64,000 nt of DNA. Source: Sphagnum compactum. Lineage: Eukaryota > Bryophyta > Sphagnopsida > Sphagnales. Below are positions 23,262 to 35,203 of the stretch, piece by piece (the first letter of the stretch is position 1; each line of letters opens with the position of its first letter). Location: positions 1,178,001 through 1,242,000 of the forward strand of contig OZ234494.1 in assembly GCA_965153455.1 (NCBI GenBank), given 5' to 3'. Below the pieces are notes generated by a model. That model saw only the letters and a list, made by a program, of their open reading frames with translations. It did not search any database and was not told where the DNA came from. Made by a program: the position numbers and the translations under genes.

Positions 23262-23292
23262 AGGGAGGGAGGGAGGGAGGGAGGGAGGGAGG
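23262..23292 (+). promoter_or_regulatory. GGGA repeat in the OCT 5' leader
   Basis: Seven consecutive GGG runs separated by single A bases lie about 105 bases before the start codon of the transporter. Four such runs suffice for a G-quadruplex. On the coding strand of a 5' leader this could affect translation or transcription. The effect is inference; the repeat is plain in the sequence. Confidence 0.6.
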
Positions 23293-23396
23293 TGGAAGCT
23301 CATCTGCAAGGGTGGTGCAGTAGCCAAGTTCCTGCCAACCACAACAAATCTAATTTGGCAACAAGGGTTTTGGGCCTGCAGCAAGAATTCTAGGGA

Positions 23397-26155
23397 ATGG
23401 AAAGGAGGGATGATTGCTTGAGTTTGGAAGAAGGATTGATTGTGAATAGTTCTGCTAGTGCAGATGCAGTGATCATGGATATTGAAGCTGCAGTTGCAGC
23501 AGCAGCAGCTTGCAGTACTATGGAGAATCATAATAATATGCTGCAGGAGGAGGAGGAGGAGGAGGAGGAGGAGGAGCACAACATTGATCTTCTGCATGAT
23601 GATTCAGATGCTGCGAGAAGACTTAGACTAGTTCCTAATATCGAGAAGCTTTCGGTGGACGATTTGCTTGAGAAGTGGGTGGGCGAGTGTGGAAGAGCTC
23701 AGCTGTGGCACTTTGTGTTGGTTAGCTTGGCTTGGACTATTCATGGCCTTCAGAGCTTTGCTATGGTGTTTGCTGATCGTCAACCTTCCTGGCAGTGTCG
23801 TTCATCTCCCTCTCAATCTCTTACCTCTGCAAGCACCAGCTTCTCCATTACAGCTCTCAACATTACAGCTACAGGTGATGATAGATCATCACATGAACTC
23901 TGGGCCTCCCCACTGCACCACTGCTAGCTCCTCGACACGATCTGATCTGCAAGCTTCTTGATCATCAGTGCAGAATTCAACAGCTAGCTAGCTAGACTTT
24001 GTTCCTGAAGTGCTGCTGCTGCTGCTGCTGCTGCTTGATCCTTCTTGCAATTGTAGGCCTAGAAGAAACGCAGCTGCAGCTCATGGATCATGCATGATGG
24101 GATTTTGGGTCGAGTTCCTCATGCAGGTTTTGCAAATGTTGCTGCAAGCCGGCGAGTACTCAACTTCTTCCAGCAGCTGCAGGAGGAGCCTATGAATTGT
24201 TCACCAACAGCAACTGATATGTGCACCATGGACTCGAGCTTGTGGGAGTGGGTTGGCGGAAAAGGGGTGTCGACGGTGTCGGAATGGAACCTCGTCTGCG
24301 GAGACGAGTACAAACGCGGACTTGCGCAATCCGTCTTCTTCATCGGAGGCTTGTTTGGTGGGCACTGAGCACTTCTTTCTCACCCCGCCGCGCGCCTTGA
24401 TCATCGAATCTCCATAGAACTGCATGAGTTCTAGATTATGACAAACTTGCCACAGTCGATCGGAATGAATTCTCCATGTGCATGCATGATCAGCAGCTTG
24501 TGCAGTACTAGCTAGCTGCTGATCTTGTCTAACATTGCACACTAGATCATGATCTGCGCGTACTAGTTGTACTGCACTGAACTTCGATTCCTGCAGGAGC
24601 TGGAGTCTTCGGGAACCTGTCGGACTCAGTTCTGGGAAGAAAAGGAGCTTTGGCATTGGCATGTGCAGCGACTGCCATCTCCGGCTTGATCACAGCAGCA
24701 GCACCGAACTACTGGGCTTACGTGATCATGCGAGGAGTGACGGGTCTCAGTACCGGAGGAGTCGGACTCTCGTCTTTCGTGCTAGCAACGGAGCCAGTGG
24801 GTCCGTCAAGGAGAGGACAAATGGGCATGTCGGCGTTCTATTTCTTCTCTCTGGGTGTCATGGCTCTTCCGGTTTTCGCATTCTACACTGGCTCCTGGAG
24901 GTTGCTCTACGTCGTGACTTCCATCCCGGCCGTTATCTACTGCGCCATCATTCTCCCCTTCGTCTGCGAATCTCCTCGTTGGTATCTAATCCAAGGACGC
25001 TTGGAAGAGGCGATGGCTGTTTTGCGCAACTTCGCCACCTTGAATGGCAAGTCTGTGCCTTCGTGGGTGAGCTTGTCGACTGATCATGAGCTTGTCGATC
25101 ACGTCGAGACAATGGCACTCTTTGCTGCAGCAGCTGTAAATCTTCCAAACTCCGAGTCTCATGACTCAGCTGCTGCAGTAGTACACGAGCTGCCGCGGAA
25201 CTCCTGCAAACTCGATCAGCTGTCGACGACGACGGCGCTCATGAGTACTGCAGCAAATCTGCATCAAGCTCCAGGAGGAGCAGCTGCTGCTGCATCATCT
25301 GCTACAAGGTTTTCTGGTACGCTTTTGGATGTGATGAAATGCTCAGGAACACGCAAGAGAATGCTCATCATGGTGGTGATCTGGTTCAACTGCGCTATAG
25401 TCTACTACGGGATCAATCTCAACGTCGTCAACATCGGCGTCGACTTATATCTAAGCGTCTTCACCAACGGCTTGGTGGAGATTCCTGCATACGCCATCAC
25501 AGCTTTGCTTCTACAAAGAATTGGCAGACGGAACCTGCTCGTCGCATCCATGCTCTTGCCTGGCGTTTGTTGTATCATGGGAAGCTTACTCTCTGTCCAT
25601 GAGCAGCTGCAAGTAGTCTCCCATGCAAACAACCTTGAAGGGACTCCTGCAGCTTCCGCTGCATTCGGATCACATGAGTCCAAGACTTTCTCGCAGTCTA
25701 GGATGGAAGATGCAGCAAGTTCTTTCTTTGCTGCAATTGTTGAATCAATTGGTCGCTTATACAGTTACGACCAGAGCAGCAATTCTTTATTTTCTTCTTC
25801 TTCTTCTTCTGCTTCTTGGACTCTGAACTGGGTGGGTTTTGCTCGGCTTCTTTGTGGGGTGATTGGGATCTTCGGCATAGCTGGAGCTTACAACCTCGTC
25901 TACATCTACACTTTGGAGTTGTTTCCCACTGTGGTGCGAAATGCAGCTCTAGGGTTGGCGACCCAAGCAGCAGGGATAGGAGCTGTGATTGCTCCCACAA
26001 TTGTTGCTCTGGATCACTACAACTCCGCCATTCCTTTCGGCCTCTTTGCAGCTGCTGCTCTTGTGGGTGCTTTTCTGGCCTTGTGGCTTCCTGAAACTCT
26101 CAACCAACCTCTGTGGGAGACTCTGCAAGGCATGGAAAATGCCAGCACTTTGTAA
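23397..26155 (+). CDS. Organic cation/carnitine transporter (MFS)
   Basis: Three exons fit with matching phases: 23397-23874, 24127-24357 and 24597-26155, giving about 755 residues. The product is a 12-helix major facilitator protein of the plant OCT family, which moves organic cations or carnitine across plasma or vacuolar membranes. A first helix lies around residues 105-124 (WHFVLVSLAWTIHGLQSF), followed by an external loop with PSWQC, cysteines and an NIT glycosylation site. SEWNLVCG precedes helix 2. The MFS signature SDSVLGRKG sits near residue 245. SPRWYLIQGR follows helix 6, and LPETLNQPLWETL closes the protein. Arabidopsis OCTs are around 520 residues. The extra length is an N-terminus with ten glutamates in a row, a serine/alanine-rich central cytosolic loop, and a long low-complexity loop before the C-terminal helices. 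The exon 1 donor and exon 2 acceptor are my best phase-consistent choice. Which OCT number it matches is unclear. Confidence 0.88.
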
Positions 26156-26555
26156 CTCTACTCTGGTGTAGGATGGGGAACATAACCTACCCACCCACCA
26201 ACACAACCCACCCACGCACAAACACAACCTACCCACACACAACCCACCACCCACATGTATTGAAGAGTAGACTCTCCTTCTTTTCTTGGCAAAACCCATT
26301 TTTTGTTGCCTCTTCTTGTACTTACTTCAATTTCAATTCTTGCATTAACTAAGCTAACAACACTCCCAATGTCCAGACATCCATTTATCCATTCAACTCT
26401 GAATTCTTCTCCTCCTCATAGCCTGCTAACTTTCTCTAAACTTAGCAATTCTAAACTGGCTTTTGTCAATTGAGTTGCATTTTTTAAAAAATCATTCTCT
26501 CTATATTCTAGCCGCTGTTGATTTTCAAAATCTGTCATCAATCATTTTCAAGCTC
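26156..26555. other. OCT 3' flank
   Basis: A C-rich CCCA/CACA microsatellite at about 26185-26250 follows the stop codon and probably lies in the 3' untranslated region. No other feature. Confidence 0.45.
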
Positions 26556-27130
26556 CCTGCAGCCATGAATTCAAACTCTCAATTCTCACACAAAATTCTG
26601 AAGTGACTACTATTCATTTACATATGCTATCTAGTCCAATACCTTGTGGATCCTTTCAATGCTCTGATACTTCTGTTGAAATTGTCAAAAATAATTCATC
26701 AATCTTCAACCCCTTTACCATCTTCAAAAAATATGAAGAAAGTAAAACTGAAAGACCAGATTCTTAGTATCAAAACATCACCAGAGCAGCTGTTTTCTTT
26801 CCCTCCAATTTTGTGATGTAGCCAAACCAGAGATCATCCACAAGAAGATTTAGCCAAATTTGGCTTTACAGGCTTGATATGAAAATTAAAAAAATAAGGA
26901 TTCCTTTTCATATTTTGGGCTACTTGCTGGAACCTGTTGTAGAAACCTAGCAATTTTAAATTCTTTTGGTTTTTGAAATCTGGCGAATTAGAGTTTTATT
27001 TTTCAAAAAGAAATCCTTTGTATCTATCGAAATCGTATTTTTTAGGTCAATGAAAAATCACTGTACCAAAGTGTAGTTTTGTATAAATAATAAAACTCAC
27101 AGTCATCAGTGGTATCAGTGATGTCTGACA
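26556..27130 (+). repeat. Left flank of tRNA-Asp 1, shared with tRNA-Asp 2
   Basis: The stretch near 26560-26620 (CAGCCATGAATTC, CTCAATTCTCA) matches 44200-44255, and 26668-26700 (TTCTGTTGAAATT, AATTCATCA) matches 44310-44345. TATAAATAATA at 27082-27092 matches 44385-44395. This copy carries several hundred extra bases between the second and third anchor. Confidence 0.6.
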
Positions 27131-27202
27131 GTCGTTGTAGTATAGTGGTAAGTATTCCCGCCTGTCACGCGGGTGACCCGGGTTCGATCCCCGGCAGCGG
27201 CG
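27131..27202 (+). tRNA. tRNA-Asp (GTC)
   Basis: Canonical 72 nt plant nuclear tRNA-Asp. The acceptor arm GTCGTTG pairs with CAGCGGC, using G-U pairs, with G as discriminator. The A box lies around TAGTATAGTGGTAAG and the B box is GGTTCGATCC. The anticodon loop is CTGTCAC, giving GTC. A T-run (TTTTTT) follows about 20 bases downstream as a pol III terminator. TATAAATAATA starts 49 bases upstream. Confidence 0.97.
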
Positions 27203-28912
27203 ATCCGATAAAAAGCAAAGCTTTTTTCTTATGTAACCTTTTCTTTACATTAAGGTGAAGAAAGCAAGTGATGCTTTTGCCAAAAACCCACCAAATCCTG
27301 AATCCATCTCCAGAATTATGGAGAAAGAGGGAGTATACGTGTTAAGGATTGGATAGTAATACGGTTGTGGCCAATGCAGTGCAATTTTTGGGTTTATAAT
27401 GAAGATGGGGAAGGGAGGGAATTTGAAAGCTTTTTGACAGTCCCACTGTATAAGTCCTCTTCGTGTCTGACTCAAGATGTTACAAATCACACAGCTTCAA
27501 TGAATCTCTAAGCAGGTATTATGGTTGTGTAGCAAACAAATTATGGAGGTGAGCAGTTACTGTTCCTCCACTAATATTCTGAGTAGTAATATTATCCATT
27601 CACTGAATGGACTACACTCTGTGTCTGCATTTGCTGCCTGGCTTCTCTGATCATACACCCATTGACCACCCTCAGCTAGATGGATCACTTTGTTTTCTCT
27701 ACACATGACTTACCAGGCTCTCTCTATATACATACACTCAGTTCTTGCTTCCTCTCACTTGTTACTAGAACCCAGCTTCGATTGACCAATGCTTGATTGT
27801 CCATCTGCATCCACACCCAGAATCTCAATTTCTATCTCTCACTCTGAACATCCTGGAAAACGTCTACAGAACGTTTCTGGTGAAACCCTATCAAATTTTA
27901 TAAAAAAGAAAAAGCACCCATCTGGAAGGGGAAAGTAATGAACAACAAGAGAGGACCAACATCAAACCAAGAGACAGCACCCAAAAAGTGCAAATGTTTC
28001 TCCTCTGCCTAGAGCCCATGATCCAGTGATCCTGTTCATCATCATCACAACCACTTCAGTTATCATGTGGAAATAGTCTGTATGTACATCATATTAGGGT
28101 GACTAGGTGCAGAAATTGATTCACACCATAACTTGATGACCTCAAACCCGATCAATTCTGAAAACGGCAAACCAAGGTGACATACATCTCAAGAGCATGG
28201 AGTTTTCTGAGTGCACATTGTCATCACCCATCAAAACAGATAACCAATAATCTCTTTACTGATCACTGTGCCCATATGTAGACCTAAGATAGATACAAGG
28301 TCACCAAGACTCAGAGTTGTCCTTCTACCCTAAGCCAACTGCTCTCCACATTAAAAAATTCCCAGTTGCTAATCGCCCCCAATTTAAGTTGTTTAGCCTC
28401 CTTTGGATGTTTCCAGAAGCATCTACAAAGCATCTCACATATCTTCCTGAACAACCTTCTCAAAGCTTAATTACTTCCTGAATTAAACCCAGCTGCCATA
28501 ACAAATCAGCAGAGTTGATTTATTGGTCGCTTCACATAACACTGCATTCAAAAATTTGTTCAGCAAGAGCTTAAGTAGACCTGATACAGTGTTACACTTG
28601 AACTTATTCTTTGTAATCCTAAATCTGCATTAACGTCAGACACCAGGGATATCAAACATGGAATTTACATGATCAAGGTTTTGAAGCCCAGTCTTCACAG
28701 ATTGTTCACCATTTTCCATCTGGAAATTTCTTTTTCCTGATCTGATCATTTGGGTTTTCAAGTTTGGCCTCATCAATTTTTTGATTAATGAAACCACCTT
28801 CGCACCAACTTCCTTCATCTCTTGTTATTCCGTCTTCTTTTTCTTATTAATAAATCTTATCATCAATGTTAGTTAAGGTTAATATCAATGTTTTGCTTTT
28901 CTTTCTTTCTTA
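27203..28912. other. Intergenic, nothing assigned
   Basis: Downstream of the tRNA. Moderately AT-rich, no coding motif. Open frames are short and unsupported. Confidence 0.4.
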
Positions 28913-29218
28913 TTGAAACTCAAACAATTGACAGCCATTGACAGCCATTGAAATGGAATTCCTGCAATAAGATGTGCAATAAAATCTTGCTATATATTGC
29001 TCCAATACCGTATTCACCTCTTTCTATAAACTTCCTAACATGACGAATTCTTCAGTGTTTGAAATGGATGAGTCTGAAAAAATTCTCTAACATGGATGTG
29101 AAGACACTAAAGTTGCATAATGTCATCAACTATAAAAACAAAAGCATTTTATTTCCATTGGGAGTTTAGGCTTTTGTGTAGTTAGGGCCACTTTAGACTA
29201 TGGATTCAACATCAAGGG
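28913..29218 (+). repeat. Dispersed repeat, copy 1 (partner at 46614)
   Basis: Shared landmarks with 46614-46945, in the same orientation and order: GAAACTCAAA.AATTGACA, AGATGTGCA, AAAATCTTG, CTATATATTG, CCAATACC, AATTCTCTAACATGGATGT, ACTAAAGTTGC, and GTAGTTAGGGCCACTTTAGA with CTATGGATTCAA. No coding capacity. Confidence 0.75.
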
Positions 29219-29929
29219 TACAAAGACACCCAAAACATGCTAAATTTTATACAATTATCATACTTGAAACAATAGTTTCATGAAAAACCAAAAGATGTGC
29301 ATCAAAATTTACCAAAAGGTGTACTAAAAATGAAGTCAAGACAACCGGACATGCATCCCTTATTTCACATTTTATTACAACCCACAAACCAATAGCCCAT
29401 GTGATTGGGACCAATGTTGGGACGGTAGGAATATTGATTTGCCTGCTGGGGTAAGGGTTCACATATGATATTTCTTTTAAATTACCTTCAAGGTAGAGAG
29501 TATTTATGCTATCATATTCAAAATTACCCTCACTTGAGGTAAAAAGAAAAGGTAAAATTGATGAGATGGAGGTTACTTTGGAGCATTTGTGAATTTGACA
29601 TGGGTTTTCTTTGGATGTAGATTGCAGTTTCTCTCTAGTAGATTGACATAGTTGCTTAAATTCATCTAGTGATAATCAATTGATTCTTGTGCATCTTGGC
29701 ATTATTGTGAATTATTGCTTGGATGGTTGTTGTTTTCTAGGTTGGCGACCTAGTTTGTCAAAAATCAAGCATCAAACTATGGTGTCAAGAGGTGTATGAG
29801 GAACACTTCGATGATGGCATCAAAATTACTAAATGGTACCAGCACAATGGTCACAAAAAAAGTGAGTAAAGGGGTTAAAAGTCTAAAAGTCTTACTGATA
29901 ATGTTTTAACAAAAATAACTTGACAAAGT
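29219..29929. other. Intergenic, nothing assigned
   Basis: No repeat partner or gene recognised. It leads into the kinase remnant below, so degraded upstream kinase exons may be present but could not be recognised. Confidence 0.35.
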
Positions 29930-30080
29930 TCAAGCCACTGGGGTCATTAGGATGGCTCATGATTCACTAGTTCTTGCCTTCAAGTTTTTGTTGGTGTGGA
30001 GGTTGATGTTTTCTCCTTTGGAATAGTAATGTGGGAGCTTATAACAGGGGAGGAGACTTTGCATTATGGTGCCATCATAG
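29930..30080 (+). pseudogene. Raf-like MAPKKK kinase-domain remnant
   Basis: The segment from about 30000 reads [18 protein letters not shown] and then LHYGAIIG, the hallmark of subdomain IX and its surroundings in plant Raf-like kinases with a PB1 domain. Usual members have EEPY plus two or three more residues before LHYGAIIG, so a small deletion is present. A GTTAGG donor follows directly. About 60 bases earlier GSLGW and then MAHDSL in the next frame align loosely with the GTLPWMAPELL activation segment, separated by a frameshift and a stop. No catalytic loop or N-terminal lobe was found. This is a dead fragment. Confidence 0.65.
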
Positions 30081-31509
30081 GTTAGGTTTGAATTCCAAAT
30101 GTTTGTGATAACACTTAAGCAAAAAAATCAGTTTGAATTCCCAATTAAACACCCCATCAATCCTTGAATTGTTTTCCCTTATTGCATTTAACATAATAGC
30201 TGCAACAACAACATTTGTATGATTTTATAGCCAACAATGAATAGGAGTAGAAAACTTTTGTCGTTTTGCTTTTTCAATCCCTTTGAGATTAAACTTGAAG
30301 CAAAACCCCTAGACCTTAAACCCTAAATGTTTACTTTTCATCCTATCTATTAACCTTAAATTGGCACTTTGATTTTAGAACCTTGAAACTCTAATCCCAC
30401 CTTGTTGATTGATCTCTAATAACTCAAATATGTGTTTTGCTATTATTTATGATGAAAATTTCTTCTCTTGATTTAAGGTATAATGATACCTTTTGCAAGC
30501 TATTGACAATATTGCAAAGAATTCAAGCATATGGTACTCATTCATTTCATGTGCTTCACACAACTATCAACATTAATGAAAAAACAATTGGGAGTTGCAT
30601 TTGAGAGTTTTATACAATGATGACAAATTTAACATTCTCTCAATTGTGTCCAACTTTGTGAATACATGAGGTCTATCTTCATTCCCAAGTTGGGATTAGC
30701 AACTTGTGATTTTTGCAAATGAATAAGATAAAATGTGTTAATTTTATTAGCATCACATTGTCACATTAAAATCCAACAAATGTTTTCATAAGGCTTGTTT
30801 AAACACCCTTGGCAAATAGGTTTCAAATTTGCAAGGATTAATCCAATGTCAACTATTTTTTGTATTCAAGTTTTTAATTGTTGGATTTTGTGAATTTATT
30901 TGGCAGGAAGATGGGGAAATCTATTGTGAGTTGTAAAGATCGACTTGTTACAAAAGTAAGAAACTAGTTTTCTACAAGTGATTTTATGTTATAATAATGG
31001 AATGTATTAAGACGCATTCAATTCTGTGATAAAGAGGTTTTTCAAGCTATTGACACCATGGTTTGTAAGTCTAATCTTGCTTCTTATGTTTCGGTCACTA
31101 ATATGGCAACAAACACATGTGTGATTGTCATTATTGTTTTGGGGTTTAGAGGTTGAAATTGCATTTCTTTGGCAATCGATGTGGGCATTACTTCTTGACA
31201 TGATTTTCCAGTCTAATGGTTCAAATTTGATTACAAATCTATCAGAATATCCAATTAGTCATGAATCCAACCAATCAAATGTAGCCATAATCAAAAGTGT
31301 TATGAAAAAAATTTAAAAAGAAACTAAAAATAAGACTAAACCATAAGATGACAAATGTCTAGGACCAAAATAGATTTTGAATGTTTTGATAGAGATAAAT
31401 GGAAAAAACTATCTTCAAACAATTATGGTCCATTGAAAATCACAGCCTCATTGGGTGACTTATAATTTTGCATAATGAAATCATCATCCTAGCAACCTCA
31501 AACAATATC
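30081..31509. other. Intergenic, possible LINE ORF1 debris
   Basis: Mostly unassigned AT-rich sequence. Around 31110-31200 one frame gives a degraded zinc-knuckle-like pattern (FFGNRCGHY) as found in LINE ORF1 proteins, upstream of the endonuclease remnant. The match is weak. Confidence 0.3.
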
Positions 31510-31800
31510 ATGAAGGTTTTGTCATGGAATGTGAATGGCTTACGAATACTCACTATGAAAAAATCATGTTCATTGCAACTTGTCTGTTCAGTTATAATTT
31601 AATTTTATCAAACAATTTTTAGTTGTAATCTAATTGCATCGAATTCTTTAGTATCGAACAAGTTGCAACGGACACAATTTTCTCATAGTGACTTTTGAAA
31701 AAGAAAGGTGTTGAACATGCACAAGGATCATTGATTGGCCACCTAGCCTTTCGAGAAACTTTTGACATTCTTTGACAAAAGATGAAATTACAAGTACACA
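31510..31800 (+). pseudogene. LINE ORF2 endonuclease remnant, split by a MITE
   Basis: An ATG at 31510 opens MKVLSWNVNGLR, the conserved start of the AP-like endonuclease domain of plant L1-type LINEs (and of exonuclease III relatives). The frame then runs into a 140 bp inverted-repeat insertion. Beyond it, at about 31765-31790, DIL..QKMKL with one stop resembles the next endonuclease block, DILCLQETKL. The reverse transcriptase was not found. A host AP endonuclease is the alternative, but LINE debris fits the context better. Confidence 0.55.
31551..31690. mobile_element. CACTA-like MITE
   Basis: Both ends carry CACTATGA followed by an A-rich stretch and GTTGCAACTTGT or ATTGCAACTTGT; 28 of the first 33 positions match in inverted orientation. 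The element is flanked by ACT on both sides (31548-31550 and 31691-31693), the 3 bp target duplication typical of CACTA elements. There is no coding capacity at 140 bp. Confidence 0.75.
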
Positions 31801-33750
31801 AGTTTTTTTCTTAATTCCTTCTTATGTTTCAAATGAGTCTTTGGACATTTTTGACAATTAAAAACCTATTTATTATTGTTTGTCCTCCATGTTGAACATG
31901 TGGGGTTTGCTTGGAATATGACATTAAGTATATGTTTAGTTTTGAATTATGAATGTTCTTGTGTTGCCATGTGCCCTTTGACCTTATGTGAACATACTAT
32001 GAACATGGTTCTTGTGGATAATTTGTTGGGTTTATTTTTATAATGTATTCTTATTTTGTTATCTCTATTAAAAAAAAAATCATTCTTATGCATTTTCTTG
32101 TAGTTTTTACACTTCTTATGGTTGTTATCCTTTGAGTACTTTTGTTGAGGATCTTTAGGAGCTTTATTTTTTAAATTTTTAAGTTCTATTATTTTTCTTT
32201 CCTCTTACATATAATGCCTTACTATGAAATGATGAAAATGTACTACATGGACAAGAAAAGCATGTTGAAGAGATATAAAAATCTTTGTCAAAAAACTATG
32301 CAAAAAGCAGTTGGAAACATTGGGAATATAGTCATCCCTCGTTTAAGGAATATTTGTATTGTATTGTTTTTTTGGTTAGGTTTGTTAAAGATATATGTTT
32401 ATATATAATCGTGTTAGCAACCTATAATGGCTTCTTGTTGATTTTAATGAAGCATATAATAAACCTTTATTTGTGCAATATGGATTGGGCATTTTAGAAC
32501 ATGATACCTAGGGCCAAAAAAATATGGCAGAATTCAATGAGTTGTTACAGCGTTATCAATTACGTCCCCAACTTTGGCAACAATAGACTGGTGTTTACAC
32601 ATTTCTTATATTATTTTTGAAAGAGATTGAAGAGATTAAAGTGACCCAATGGACCTCTAGAATCAATATGTGTTACAAATATCATATTTTTCAATCTGAA
32701 AGTTGAAGATTTGTTTGTTTACAAAAAAATTTGTGAAATATAAATAGTGTAAATCCATTTTCACCATAGAATTATGTACATGTGGGTGAAAAATAAATCA
32801 ACTTACATTTTTGAATGTGAATGTTGATGAACACTAGATAGGGTGCCACTTTCTAATGTTCATTCATGGCATGCATATTTTGGGAGTAACTACTTGTTGA
32901 AGATGTTATTGGTAAGCACAAGAATCATGTTTACAAATTCTCTATCATGCAATAGATTTGTGAAACTTGAAGGCAATCATTCTTTACTTTCAGAATAAAG
33001 GTTGTAATAACAAGAGATTGATTCTAATACATTTAAACTTTTTCTCCTAAATACCTATCTTTCAGATGTCTCTTTAATGAAACAACCCAAGGTTATCATT
33101 TATGAAACAGTGGATTGCAATTAGATGGGAAGCAAATGGAATTGGGAGTAATTAAACACCAACTTATGCTTTAAAACACTATTTGAAAAAACAAAATTTG
33201 TGAAGATTTTTTGAACATAACATATTTTGGTGGAGATTCTTTAAACATATATTTATATAATAATAAATAGCAAGATTTTTTTTCATTAGATTTTGAAAAT
33301 TAATATTTAAATGAAATATTTTGGAATAAGAAATCACCCATGGAAGTGACCTTGGCTCCTATTGTCATGTTTGAACCCATGTGTCCTTTTCTCCCCTTCC
33401 TTCTTGGCCAACAACTTTGTGTAACATTGAAATTACTAACAATTTGTAATGAAGTTCAGCAAGTTTTGATCATCAACTTTTTAAAGTCAATGGATTAGTT
33501 GAAACAATCTTCCTTTGAGTGTAGAGACCATTGCTATATTGTCTTGGTGGTTCAAGAAAATTACTTTTCTAAGTTGTTGTCATGAATCCTTTTATGTTTT
33601 TCCTCATTGAAGGGAACAGTTGACAACTCAGTAGGAGGTGTTGTGCAGCCATGATACTCCATTGAAATGGAACTAAACTATTGTGTTGACACCCTATGAA
33701 ATTAAAAATATTTTCAATGGATGGCAGAAGGTTCATTTGTAAGAAGTAAG
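31801..33750. other. AT-rich intergenic sequence
   Basis: No gene or structured repeat recognised between the LINE remnant and the left LTR. Confidence 0.4.
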
Positions 33751-34883
33751 TGTAACCAAAAAGGAAAGGGAATATGAAAAGAACAAATACAATGGCACAT
33801 AAAAGCATCCAACAAAGTTTGAATCTCGGGAATCCTACAACAAATCACATTACTTGACTTGTGGTATGCCATAGTCAACGAGATCAATTACTGGTGTCTG
33901 CTTATTTTGATAGCACCCATTTTGGTACATCTGTGCGTATCTTCATTTACACATTTTCCTATTGGCAATGTCCTATTGGTAGATTAACAACCATTCACTA
34001 CATTAAAACTCCAGAAACTATTTGAAGTATGGCTTTGAAGTCAGAACCCTCAGTCACTGCTAAACACTTTCCCACTTAATGCAACAATGCAACATAACAA
34101 CAATTTTCTCATTTGCAAATTTTAACCCTGCAGACCCTTGAATTCAATATCCTGAACATGATTGTGAATAGCAAACGTAAAGTTCACTTAGAACCATTCA
34201 AGGAGACAAACATTGATGTAGGAGTATATTACAATTTTTTTCTCTTCAAGCTTTCCACATTCTTGACCTTGTTCTTCTTAGTCTACCCAACTTGAGGATA
34301 CCCCTTTTGAGGTTTTTGGCACCTACCCTGACAGCTATTCTACAACACAGATTCAAGGTACTGCAACAAAAGTAGACTCTCCCAAATGCAGTTGAACTTC
34401 AATATGCCATTCAGTTCTACAACTTGGACCCCTTCCGTTGTCATCATCCTTCAAGCATCAACCCCTCATAGTTATTCTTACTTCTAACTAATGTTATTCT
34501 GCTAAGTCATTGGCGCAACAAAGTTCAACAACACTTAGCCTAATAGTTTGAAAAACTGCACACAACCAGAAAATTACATCCCACAAAAAGAACCTGTACC
34601 TATCTCCTTCATACTGCCTTTTATCCTTACCTCCTACCGTCCATTCTCAAACCTTCTTCAATGCAGTTGCTCCCTCCACCATCCATCATTCGGCACAACT
34701 CCTATTCTCCATAACATACAAACAAACAAGGTTGCCTACCCATGCATTCCTTGCAACAGCAATAGGATAAGTTTTTGCCACAAGCGCGTAAAAAGGTGAC
34801 GGCTAATGGAAACAATAAAACAAAAACAAAACCCTAAAAATATGTGTGTTCACATTATTAGGGTGACCTGTTGTTTGGTCACA
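33751..34883 (-). repeat. 3' LTR of the gypsy element
   Basis: Matches the right-hand LTR along its length, for example GAATCCTACAACAAATCAC, GGTGTCTGCTTATTTTGATA and TAACAACCATTCACTACA. On the minus strand it begins TGTGACC. Confidence 0.88.
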
Positions 34884-34887
34884 TATG

Positions 34888-34908
34888 TAACCCCTCCATT
34901 CCTTAAAA
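34888..34908 (-). other. Polypurine tract
   Basis: On the minus strand, AAGGAATGGAGGGG lies just before the 3' LTR start, the expected place for the plus-strand primer of reverse transcription. Confidence 0.6.
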
Positions 34909-35203
34909 AGCTAAGTCCCTCAACTTCATCAATCCTATAGAACATGATAGATTTGAAGATCCTTGCGAGATCTTTCCCACTGATGTCCATCAGCATCCTT
35001 AATGATGCATACTATGTTGCCTTCTTCAAAATCAAAGTTCCCTTTCCCATCTGCATGTCCAATGAATTGGTATGGACTTTCCTAGCTTGCAGTTAAAGCT
35101 TTCTTCTTCCTTGGTTTCTTCATTTGACCATGGTTTCTCCAGCAACTAAACCTTCAAAAGTTTGCTTACCTTTTTTGGTAGCATAGGTCTTCCTCTGTTT
35201 CTT

